DNA from: Coriobacteriia bacterium
GTDB taxonomy: Bacteria > Actinomycetota > Coriobacteriia > Anaerosomatales > JAUVQN01
Direction of reading: 5' to 3'
Assembly: GCA_030598125.1 (NCBI GenBank)
Contig: JAUVQN010000074.1
Coordinates: 1-7,260 of the forward strand
Length of the DNA: 7,260 nt
Shown one piece after another: positions 1 through 5,824 of this stretch. Below the pieces are notes generated by a model, which saw only the letters and a program-made list of their open reading frames with translations, made no database searches and was not told the DNA's origin. How positions within the stretch are numbered: position 1 is the first letter of the stretch; each line of letters opens with the position of its first letter. The translations under genes were made by a program, and so were the position numbers.

Positions 1-1356
1 CACCTTCCCCTGTCCGTGGATGCCGACACGCTCGCCGACAAGATCGGTAGTCTGACGAACGGAGGCTCGAGCGCGGCCGAAGCTGTCGCAGAGACCCCGT
101 CCGAGACAAGCGACGTCGAGACCGACGCCGACGCGGCCGCCGACTACGGGACGCCACAGCCCGTGAGTCCGGAGGAGTCGCGCGCAGCGCCCAAGCCCGA
201 GGTGGGTCCCGTCTCGCCGGATGGACCTCCTTCGGAGCGCGTGGAAGTGGGCCGCGACGGTCTCACCGGCGAGCGGACACCGGACGACCTCCCGAACGTG
301 GACGACATGCTGCGGCTGCTCATCGAACGCGGCGGCTCCGACCTCCACATCACTGTGGGAAGCGCGCCCGGCCTGAGGCTCCGCGGCGACATCGTCCCCG
401 TGGAGAACACGCGGTCGCTCACGCCTAAGGACACGCAGCACATGATCTTGAATCTGCTGTCGGAGGAGCAGCGGCGCCGTTTCGAGACGGAACTCGAGCT
501 GGACTTCGCCTACAGTATCCCCGGGTTCTCGCGGTTCAGGGCGAACGTCTTCCAGCAGCGCAACTCGATGGCCGCGGTCTTCCGTGTGATCCCGCTCGAC
601 GTGCCGACGCTGGAGGACCTGCACCTCCCGAAGGTCTGCAAGTACCTGGCGGAGCGGCCGCGCGGGCTGGTCCTGGTCACCGGTCCGACAGGTTCCGGCA
701 AGTCCACGACACAGGCGGCGATGATCAACCACATCAACACCACCCGCCAGTGCCACATCATCACGCTCGAGGATCCGATCGAGTTCCTGCACCCGAACAA
801 GAACTCCTATCTGAACCAGCGCGAGGTGGGCGAGGACACGATGTCGTTCGGCGCCGCGCTCAAGCGCGTGCTGAGGCAGGACCCCGACGTGATCCTCGTC
901 GGCGAGATGCGGGACCTCGAAACGATATCTGCCGCCATCACCGCGGCTGAGACGGGCCACCTGGTGATCGCGACCCTGCACACGACCGGTGGCCCCGAGA
1001 CCGTCGACCGCGTCATCGATGTGTTCCCGCCTCACCAGCAGCAGCAGGTGAGGATGCAGCGCTCCACACCCATGGAGGGGGTGCGCTCGCAGGTGCGGCT
1101 GCGCTCCACCGACGGCCGCGGACGCGTCATGGCGATGGAGATCATGCTCGGCGTGCCCGCGATCAGGAACCTCATCCGCGAGGGCAAGACGCACCAGATG
1201 GCGACCATCATCCAAGGTGGTGCCTCCGTGGGAATGCAGACGCTCGACCAGCACCTCAAGATCTTGCTGCAGAGCGGTAAGATTACCTACGAGGAAGCCA
1301 TCGGGAAGGCGCAGAACCCCCGCGAGCTCGCCCAGATGATGGGCCGCACGCTCTGA
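1..1356 (+). CDS. pilT: PilT-family type IV pilus retraction ATPase with long N-terminal extension (5' end open)
   Basis: Hexameric secretion-type ATPase expected to power type IV pilus retraction at the cytoplasmic face of the membrane. Numbering from the GTG at 16 (446 aa): residues 1-93 are an acidic, Ala/Pro-rich, probably disordered region; the PAS-like N-domain starts near 94 with a SDLHI motif at 108-112. Then come Walker A GPTGSGKST (223-231), Asp box ITLEDPIE (249-256), Walker B with catalytic Glu (DPDVILVGEM, 289-298, E297), His box TLHTT (320-324) and the PilT-diagnostic AIRNLIRE (382-389). Usual PilT length is about 350 aa, so the extension is about 90 aa or more. No ribosome binding site precedes the GTG at 16 and the frame is open to base 1, so the true start probably lies outside the window. 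Arginines at 349, 357 and 361 and proline at 352 replace residues that are usually hydrophobic or small. ATPase family is certain; PilT rather than PilU or PilB is well supported by AIRNLIRE. Confidence 0.93.
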   Translation, partial: HLPLSVDADTLADKIGSLTNGGSSAAEAVAETPSETSDVETDADAAADYGTPQPVSPEESRAAPKPEVGPVSPDGPPSERVEVGRDGLTGERTPDDLPNVDDMLRLLIERGGSDLHITVGSAPGLRLRGDIVPVENTRSLTPKDTQHMILNLLSEEQRRRFETELELDFAYSIPGFSRFRANVFQQRNSMAAVFRVIPLDVPTLEDLHLPKVCKYLAERPRGLVLVTGPTGSGKSTTQAAMINHINTTRQCHIITLEDPIEFLHPNKNSYLNQREVGEDTMSFGAALKRVLRQDPDVILVGEMRDLETISAAITAAETGHLVIATLHTTGGPETVDRVIDVFPPHQQQQVRMQRSTPMEGVRSQVRLRSTDGRGRVMAMEIMLGVPAIRNLIREGKTHQMATIIQGGASVGMQTLDQHLKILLQSGKITYEEAIGKAQNPRELAQMMGRTL

Positions 1357-1364
1357 GGTCGTCT

Positions 1365-1388
1365 GCCCCTCCCCATATCGGGAGGGGC
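1365..1388. promoter_or_regulatory. 9-bp hairpin covering the osmC ribosome binding site
   Basis: GCCCCTCCC (1365-1373) pairs perfectly with GGGAGGGGC (1380-1388) around a six-base loop. The 3' arm contains the purine-rich GGGAGGGG that serves as the Shine-Dalgarno sequence for the ATG at 1391, so folding would hide the ribosome binding site. No T-run follows, which argues against a classical intrinsic terminator, although it could still attenuate transcription after pilT. The pairing is read directly; a regulatory role is inference. Confidence 0.55.
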
Positions 1389-1390
1389 GC

Positions 1391-1810
1391 ATGGACACCG
1401 TCAGAGCGAAGTGGAACGGTAGGCGCCGGTTCGTGGCTTGGGACGAAGCTGGGCACGGCGTCGTCATGGACGCCTCGGCCGAGCACAGGGGCGACGGCAG
1501 CGGCGCTAGGCCCCTCGAGCTCCTGCTCTACTCACTCGCCGGCTGCACCGGCATCGACATCGTCTCCATCCTCGAGAAGCAGCGCCAGGACGTCAGCGAC
1601 TTCGAGCTCGTCGTCTCCGCGGAGCAGCGCGAGGAGCGTCCCAGACGCTACGAACGGGTACACATCGAGTACGTCATCACGGGGCGCGATCTCAAACCGT
1701 CGGCTGTCGAACGGGCGATCTCCTTGTCCGAGGAGAAGTACTGTTCCGTCTCGGCGATGTTCGATCCCGACATCGAGGTGACGAGCGAGTACCGTATCGT
1801 CGAAGCGTAG
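1391..1810 (+). CDS. OsmC family protein (thiol peroxidase-like)
   Basis: A 139-aa single-domain protein of the OsmC/Ohr superfamily. Members reduce organic or fatty-acid hydroperoxides with a pair of cysteines and act as cytosolic dimers. The central helix carries the family signature RPLELLLYSLAGCTGIDI, with the peroxidatic cysteine at C52. The second cysteine is C118 in EEKYCSVSAMF. The motif pattern and length match the general OsmC-like group (YhfA type) better than classical Ohr. The start at 1391 has GGGAGG five bases upstream. It lies 34 nt after the pilT stop and 22 nt before the glycosyltransferase, so it may be cotranscribed with either neighbour. OsmC enzymes need a reductant, which makes the downstream thiol-synthesis-like genes relevant; that link is inference. 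The substrate cannot be read from sequence. Confidence 0.9.
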   Translation: MDTVRAKWNGRRRFVAWDEAGHGVVMDASAEHRGDGSGARPLELLLYSLAGCTGIDIVSILEKQRQDVSDFELVVSAEQREERPRRYERVHIEYVITGRDLKPSAVERAISLSEEKYCSVSAMFDPDIEVTSEYRIVEA

Positions 1811-1832
1811 GGCCGACGCGAGAGGGGCCGGG

Positions 1833-2546
1833 ATGTACTTCGGGATAGACGATGCTGTCCTCATCCCCGTGTACAACGAGGGGGAGTCGGTGCTCTCCGT
1901 GCTGGACTCCGTGCGCGTGGCACACCAGCGCGAGATCATCATCGTCGACGACGGCTCGACCGATGAGACGCAGGAGGCGCTCGCGGAGCGCGACGACGTG
2001 CTGGTAGTCCGCCATCCCGAGAACCTGGGCTACGGACGCTCCCTCATCGACGGGTTCGTCTTCGCGAACCTCGCGGGCATCAAGAACCTGATCACGATGG
2101 ACTGTGACGGCCAGCACGAGCCGGGGCACATCCCGGAGTTCTTCGCGGCTCTCGCCGAGGGCGAGCACGACATCATCTCTGGCAGCCGCTACCTCCCGGG
2201 AAGCGACGAGGTGGGAAGGGTGCCTCCCGACCGCCAGGAGGTCAACGCGGAGGTGACGGAGACGATCAACCAGGTCACCGGTTGGGGCATCACCGACGCG
2301 TTCTGCGGCTTCAAAGCGTACCGGCTCGAGAAGATCATGAGTCTCGGTCTCGCGGAGGAAGGCTACGGCATGCCGCTCGAGCTGTGGGCGAAAGCGTATC
2401 GTGCCGGGCTCAGCGTGGCCGAGCTTCCGGTCGAACGGATCTATTTCGACCACGATCGCACGTTCGGCGAGGACCTCGACGACGCGAAGACGCGCCTGGA
2501 CTACTACGGCCGCGTCTGGGAAGAAGCCCTGGGCGAGGAGGGCTGA
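1833..2546 (+). CDS. Family 2 glycosyltransferase (dolichol-phosphate mannosyltransferase-like)
   Basis: A 237-aa soluble GT-A fold enzyme that transfers a sugar from a nucleotide-sugar donor. Visible motifs are IPVYNEG near residues 11-17, IIIVDDGST (35-43, nucleotide binding), the metal-binding DxD as D90-C-D92 in MDCDGQH, and SGSRY after it. The layout resembles the catalytic domain of DPM1/polyprenyl-phosphate glycosyltransferases. There are no C-terminal membrane segments, so it would be cytosolic or peripheral. GAGAGGGG five bases before the ATG at 1833 supports the start. Its stop overlaps the start of the deacetylase gene by one base (TGATG), a sign of translational coupling, which suggests that the two enzymes work on the same glycosylated product. 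It is not BshA-like: BshA is a two-domain GT4 enzyme of about 370 aa. Donor and acceptor are unknown. Confidence 0.88.
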   Translation: MYFGIDDAVLIPVYNEGESVLSVLDSVRVAHQREIIIVDDGSTDETQEALAERDDVLVVRHPENLGYGRSLIDGFVFANLAGIKNLITMDCDGQHEPGHIPEFFAALAEGEHDIISGSRYLPGSDEVGRVPPDRQEVNAEVTETINQVTGWGITDAFCGFKAYRLEKIMSLGLAEEGYGMPLELWAKAYRAGLSVAELPVERIYFDHDRTFGEDLDDAKTRLDYYGRVWEEALGEEG

Positions 2547-3229
2547 TGGCCGATGTCGTCTGCTTCGGGGCGCACCCCGACGATGTCGAGATCGGCATGG
2601 GCGCGACCGTGGCCGGGATGGTGCGACGCGGACTCGAAGTGGTCGTCTGCGATCTCACGGACGGCGAGCCGACGCCCGCCGGCGACCCAGAGACCCGTGC
2701 GCAAGAGGCGCGAGCGGCCGCGGATGCACTAGGCGTCGGCGACCGGCGAGCGCTCCCCCTCAAGAACCGCGAGCTCGTCGACGACGCGTCGTCGCGCCGC
2801 TCGGTGGCCGAGGTGATCCGCGAGTACCGCCCCGGTCTCGTGTTCTGCCCGTATCCGATGGACGCGCACCCGGACCACATCGCGTGCGCCGTGATCGTGG
2901 AGGCGGCGAGGTTCTGGGCCAAGTTCACGAAGACCGAGATGTCCGGCGAGCCACACTATGCGGCCCGTCTCTACCGCTACTTCGCGCTGCATCTTCGCAT
3001 CAACCCGGATCCCGCGTTCGTGGTCGACACGACCGACGACATGCCGCCGAAGCTGGCCGCGCTGGCGTGCTACGAGTCGCAGTTCATCGCGAACCCAGCC
3101 AACTCCGGCGTGCTGGATCGCGTGGAGCTGGCGGCGCGGTACTGGGGCGGTCTCATCGGAGTGCGATACGGTGAGCCGTTCTCGGCTGCGGAGCAGGTCG
3201 GCGTCGCGACCGTAGAAGAGCTGGTCTGA
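2546..3229 (+). CDS. PIG-L family zinc-dependent deacetylase, BshB1-like
   Basis: A 227-aa LmbE/PIG-L-family N-deacetylase, which removes acetate from N-acetylglucosaminyl compounds such as GlcNAc-malate (BshB), GlcNAc-inositol (MshB) or GlcNAc-PI. The zinc site is visible as AHPDD (residues 9-13, ligands H10 and D13, base D12) and HPDH (108-111, ligand H111). The overall pattern follows BshB1: VEIGMG after the first motif, CDLTDGE, NREL, a conserved run of the type FVVD..D....K...L..Y.SQF, and a length close to the usual 230-240 aa. The reading frame is open further upstream, to 2282, but GAGGAGG at 2535-2541, four bases before the ATG at 2546, and the one-base overlap with the glycosyltransferase stop fix the start. 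Seven bases separate it from the BshC-like gene, strongly suggesting one operon. Family is sure; the exact substrate is not. Confidence 0.88.
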   Translation: MADVVCFGAHPDDVEIGMGATVAGMVRRGLEVVVCDLTDGEPTPAGDPETRAQEARAAADALGVGDRRALPLKNRELVDDASSRRSVAEVIREYRPGLVFCPYPMDAHPDHIACAVIVEAARFWAKFTKTEMSGEPHYAARLYRYFALHLRINPDPAFVVDTTDDMPPKLAALACYESQFIANPANSGVLDRVELAARYWGGLIGVRYGEPFSAAEQVGVATVEELV

Positions 3230-3236
3230 GGTCCGC

Positions 3237-4814
3237 ATGGCGCGCGAGCAGGTCATCCCGGTGGAAGACGGCGGCGTCCTCATCGAGCCGGCACGCGACG
3301 AGTGGGGTGAGCTGGCTCGGGAGAGTGCCCGCAGGATGGAGCATGTCGAGGGCGTGTCCCTCGCCGGCGAGGACCTGGCCTCGCTGCGCGCTCGAGCACG
3401 AGCCGAGGCGATGGAGCGGGCGAGGGCGTACTCGGCGTCGCTCGGCGTGACGAGCGTTCGAGAGAACGACGCTGATCCGCAGCTCTTGCTGATGACGGGC
3501 CACCAGCCGACGCTCTTCCACCCCGGCGTGTGGGCCAAGCACCTCGTCCTCGACGAGGTCGCCCGGAGTACCGGCGCGACCGCGATCGATCTCGTCGTCG
3601 ACAGCGACGGCTTCGATGCCGTGACGCTGCACGCGCCCTGTCTCCGACCCGAAGTGGGCCGCTGCGAGGTGGCGCTCGCGAGCGGCGTTCAGCGTGGCTA
3701 CTTCGCGGGGACTCGGGCGCCCACCGTCGATGAGGCCGGCGCATTCTGTCGCGAAGGAGGGTCCGTGCTCGACACACTCGGCGAAGCGGGCCCGGAAGCG
3801 AACTTCCGTGCCTACTGCGAGGGACTCGCGGAGGCGTGTGCGCGACACGACGATCTCGGGGCGGCGCTCACGTGCGCGCGCCGACGCTTCGAGGCACCGC
3901 TCGGGACCGACTACCTCGAGCTCTCGGTCGTCGCACAGTCCCGGGGGAGCGCGTTCCTCGCGTTCGCATCCGAACTCGCGCTGCGGGCCGACGAGGTGGC
4001 CGCCGTGCAGAACGAGGAGCTGGCGTCGTATCGGGAGCGGCACGGGGTGCGCTCGGCAGCACGCCCCTTCCCGGCGCTCGGCGTGCGGGAAGGGGCGTGG
4101 GAGCTGCCCCTGTGGCATCTGCGCGAAGGGGAGCGCAGAGCCGTCTGGGCGCGCCGGGACGGGAGCGACGTCGAGCTCACGTCCGGCGACGACGTCGTAG
4201 CGCGGATACCGCGCGACCCGGCGGACGCCGCCGAGCGTCTCGCCGTCGAGTCGCCCGCGCTGGCTCCCAAGGCGCTGACACTCACGCTCTTCAACCGGCT
4301 GCTCGTGGCGGACCTCTTCGTGCACGGCGTGGGCGGAGCCAAGTACGAGCGCGTGACCGACCGGGTCGCCGAGAGGTTGTTCGGTGTCGGACTCCCGCCC
4401 TTCGCCGTGGTCACGATGACGCTCCACTTGCCCCTCGGGGAGCGTCGGGTCTTCGACGAGGAGGTGGAGGCGGCCCGTCGCCGTGTCCAGGAGCTCGCGC
4501 ACAACCCAGACCGTCACATTGAGGACATCGTGGCCGGGGATCCGGAGCGGGCCGGGGAAGCGCGGGAGCTCGTGCAGGAGAAGACGCGGCTCGTCGCACA
4601 GATCACCTCCGAGGGTGCCGACAGGAAGACGCTCGGCGCGCGGATCCGTGACGTCAACGAACGGATGGCGACGCTCGCGGCCCCGGTCGTGGGCGCGGCG
4701 GAGCAGGAGCTCGGCCGGCTCGAGCAGGCGCGCGAAGCGGAAGAGATCGTCCGAGACCGGACGTACGCGTTCTGTCTGTGGGACCCTCTCGAAGTGCGGG
4801 ACAAGCTCGTCTGA
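3237..4814 (+). CDS. Large BshC-like protein (divergent putative cysteine-adding enzyme)
   Basis: A 525-aa protein without signal peptide or membrane segments. It resembles BshC, which joins cysteine to glucosaminyl-malate in the last step of bacillithiol synthesis, in three ways. First, TGHQPTLFHPGVWAK (87-101) parallels the BshC run TGQQPGLFTGP. Second, a strand ending VVDSDGFD (120-127) parallels the Asp-rich segment that follows in BshC. Third, a charged, probably coiled-coil C-terminal region (about 420-510) ends in RTYAFCLWDPLEVRDKL, as in BshC. A middle stretch, LFNRLLVADLFVHGVGGAKYE (351-371), takes the place of the BshC AAYVGGPGE region. From memory, similar proteins occur unnamed in Planctomycetes. 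Length matches BshC (about 530-540 aa). Start: ATG at 3237 with GAGG overlapping the preceding stop. Placement directly after a BshB1-like deacetylase supports the call. Homology is from recalled motifs only; activity is inferred. Confidence 0.6.
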   Translation: MAREQVIPVEDGGVLIEPARDEWGELARESARRMEHVEGVSLAGEDLASLRARARAEAMERARAYSASLGVTSVRENDADPQLLLMTGHQPTLFHPGVWAKHLVLDEVARSTGATAIDLVVDSDGFDAVTLHAPCLRPEVGRCEVALASGVQRGYFAGTRAPTVDEAGAFCREGGSVLDTLGEAGPEANFRAYCEGLAEACARHDDLGAALTCARRRFEAPLGTDYLELSVVAQSRGSAFLAFASELALRADEVAAVQNEELASYRERHGVRSAARPFPALGVREGAWELPLWHLREGERRAVWARRDGSDVELTSGDDVVARIPRDPADAAERLAVESPALAPKALTLTLFNRLLVADLFVHGVGGAKYERVTDRVAERLFGVGLPPFAVVTMTLHLPLGERRVFDEEVEAARRRVQELAHNPDRHIEDIVAGDPERAGEARELVQEKTRLVAQITSEGADRKTLGARIRDVNERMATLAAPVVGAAEQELGRLEQAREAEEIVRDRTYAFCLWDPLEVRDKLV

Positions 4815-4819
4815 CGGCG

Positions 4820-4828
4820 TGCTATGAT
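4820..4828 (+). promoter_or_regulatory. Extended -10 promoter element for the ferredoxin gene
   Basis: TGC followed by TATGAT (4823-4828) matches an extended sigma70-type -10 element just after the stop of the BshC-like gene, in otherwise GC-rich sequence. The best -35 candidate is GGGACA at 4798-4803, with a long 19-nt spacer, so the extended -10 would carry the activity. Transcription would start near 4835, about 60 nt before the ferredoxin ATG. Read from motif match alone. Confidence 0.5.
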
Positions 4829-4837
4829 GTACGCTCG

Positions 4838-4861
4838 CTCGCGCGGTGTGGGCCGCGCGGG
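4838..4861 (+). other. GC-rich hairpin in the ferredoxin 5' leader
   Basis: CGCGCGG (4840-4846) pairs with CCGCGCG (4853-4859) around a six-base loop, extended by one wobble and one C-G pair to nine pairs. It would lie within the first 30 nt of a transcript from the -10 element at 4823-4828. It could stabilise the 5' end of the ferredoxin mRNA or weakly terminate readthrough from the upstream operon. No T-run follows. Confidence 0.4.
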
Positions 4862-4894
4862 GACCCCGAAGTCGACCCAAGAGGACGGTAGAGG

Positions 4895-5071
4895 ATGGGC
4901 AAGCCTGTCGTCGATGCGGACCTGTGCACGGTGTGTGGTATCTGTGTGGACGAGTGCCCGGAGAGCTGCCTCGACCTCGATGACGTCGCCGTGCTCGCTC
5001 GCCCCGACGACTGCACGGAATGCGGTACGTGCGAGGACGTGTGTCCGAGCGAGGCGATCACGCTCAAGTAG
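4895..5071 (+). CDS. Small 2x[4Fe-4S] ferredoxin
   Basis: A 58-aa clostridial-type ferredoxin, a soluble low-potential electron carrier. Two cluster motifs of the form CxxCxxCxxxCP are complete: C11, C14, C17, C21 and C40, C43, C46, C50. By family rule, C11/C14/C17 with C50 hold one cluster and C40/C43/C46 with C21 hold the other. An extra cysteine, C25, lies after the first motif (CPESC). The protein is very acidic. The start ATG at 4895 has AAGAGGA at 4879-4885, about ten bases upstream; a second purine run abuts the ATG. It sits 80 nt after the BshC-like gene and has its own promoter-like element, so it may be expressed on its own. The redox partner is unknown. It suggests anaerobic-type metabolism. 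Confidence 0.93.
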   Translation: MGKPVVDADLCTVCGICVDECPESCLDLDDVAVLARPDDCTECGTCEDVCPSEAITLK

Positions 5072-5082
5072 CGCTCGACGAT

Positions 5083-5096
5083 CGCCCCAAGGGGCG
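5083..5096. repeat. Short palindrome before the main terminator
   Basis: CGCCCC and GGGGCG are separated by two A residues, giving a compact hairpin 11 nt after the ferredoxin stop and just before the 18-bp terminator stem. It may help RNA polymerase pausing or mRNA end stability. Confidence 0.35.
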
Positions 5097-5098
5097 TG

Positions 5099-5139
5099 GA
5101 CGAGGGACCGGGCGGCGGAAGGCCGCCCGGTCCCTCGTC
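5099..5139. terminator. 18-bp perfect hairpin, likely bidirectional terminator
   Basis: Bases 5099-5116 pair without mismatch with 5122-5139 around a five-base loop. The hairpin lies between the converging ferredoxin gene (forward, stop at 5069-5071) and the plsY-like gene (reverse). It overlaps the reverse-strand TGA (5138-5140), so the plsY-like stop codon is inside the stem. There is no T-run on either side, as is common for strong GC hairpins in high-GC bacteria. Bidirectional termination is inferred from position and symmetry. Confidence 0.8.
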
Positions 5140-5824
5140 ATCCCCGTGGACCCTGTCCGTCGTTCACGTAGAGCCTCGGCTCGTCTCCCTTGAGCAGTCC
5201 CACGAACCTTCCGTGGTGCCCGACGTACACCAGGAGCGAGAGAAGGACGATGAAGGGCCAGTCCGGCTGACCGGTGACGATCGCGTAGAGGGGGAGCACG
5301 ACCGTCGCGGCTACCTGGCCCGCCATCATGTAGCGTGTCACCGCGATGACGGTGAGACCGACGACGAGCGCGATGGCGAAGTAGCGCCAGTCGTAGGCCA
5401 GTAGCGCGCCCGCACCCGTCGCCAAGCCCTTGCCGCTCGGAGCGAGCCGGTGCTCGATGAAGGCGAGCCACGCCGAGTAGTTGTGGCCGACGACGACCCC
5501 GAGGACCGCCGCCATCGACGCGGTCTGCGCGTCGATGGCTCCTGCTCCGAAGAACGCCGCGAGCACGCCGAGCGACACTGCGAGCGTCGGCAGAAAGCCC
5601 TTGAGCGCGTCGGCGAGCGTGGCGACGGCGAACCACGCCCACGAACCGGTCGCCCTGCGCACGTTCATGGCGCCGCCGGTGCCGGTGCCATGTCTCGTGA
5701 TGTCCTCGCCCGTCACGAGCCTGACGATGATGTAGGCGTTCGGGATCGACCCGATGGCGTAGCAGATCGCGAACACCAGGGCGAGCTGGGCGACCGAGGA
5801 CGTGTCGATCCCCGCGAGCCTCAC
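5138..5824 (-). CDS. plsY: PlsY-like glycerol-3-phosphate acyltransferase, divergent
   Basis: A 228-aa polytopic membrane protein of the PlsY family, which acylates glycerol-3-phosphate from acyl-phosphate to make lysophosphatidic acid. About five to seven hydrophobic segments are visible (for example residues 11-34, 65-92, 102-120, 146-163, 170-185, 188-203). Motif 1 is GSIPNAYII (25-33) followed by HGTGTGGAMNV (45-55), where most PlsY proteins read GSGNxGATNV. ADALKGFLP (71-79) matches the conserved LDxxKG region. Motif 2, GH...SGKGLATG (113-137), carries several extra residues before GKG and lacks the usual GG. Motif 3 is GHHGRFVGLLKGDEPR (202-217). Start: GTG at 5824, with GGGAGG four bases upstream; it overlaps the stop of the lipid kinase gene as GTGA, so the two are coupled. 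The family is well supported; activity is less sure because of the motif changes. Confidence 0.8.
   Translation of the reverse strand: MRLAGIDTSSVAQLALVFAICYAIGSIPNAYIIVRLVTGEDITRHGTGTGGAMNVRRATGSWAWFAVATLADALKGFLPTLAVSLGVLAAFFGAGAIDAQTASMAAVLGVVVGHNYSAWLAFIEHRLAPSGKGLATGAGALLAYDWRYFAIALVVGLTVIAVTRYMMAGQVAATVVLPLYAIVTGQPDWPFIVLLSLLVYVGHHGRFVGLLKGDEPRLYVNDGQGPRG

Noticed and set aside
1036..1048. CAG repeat tract in pilT
   Set aside because: Four CAG codons for glutamine in a helix; too short to be a meaningful microsatellite.
1692..2453. 253-aa reverse-strand reading frame opposite osmC and GT2
   Set aside because: Antisense to two genes with clear motifs, of odd composition and without a ribosome binding site or context.
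2282..2545. Upstream extension of the deacetylase frame
   Set aside because: It overlaps the glycosyltransferase in another frame and is Arg-rich; the ribosome binding site and the family start both point to the ATG at 2546.
3153..4880. 575-aa reverse-strand reading frame opposite the BshC-like gene
   Set aside because: Rich in Arg, His and Pro with no recognisable motif; it exists because the forward gene has high GC at third positions. The forward frame has clear family motifs.
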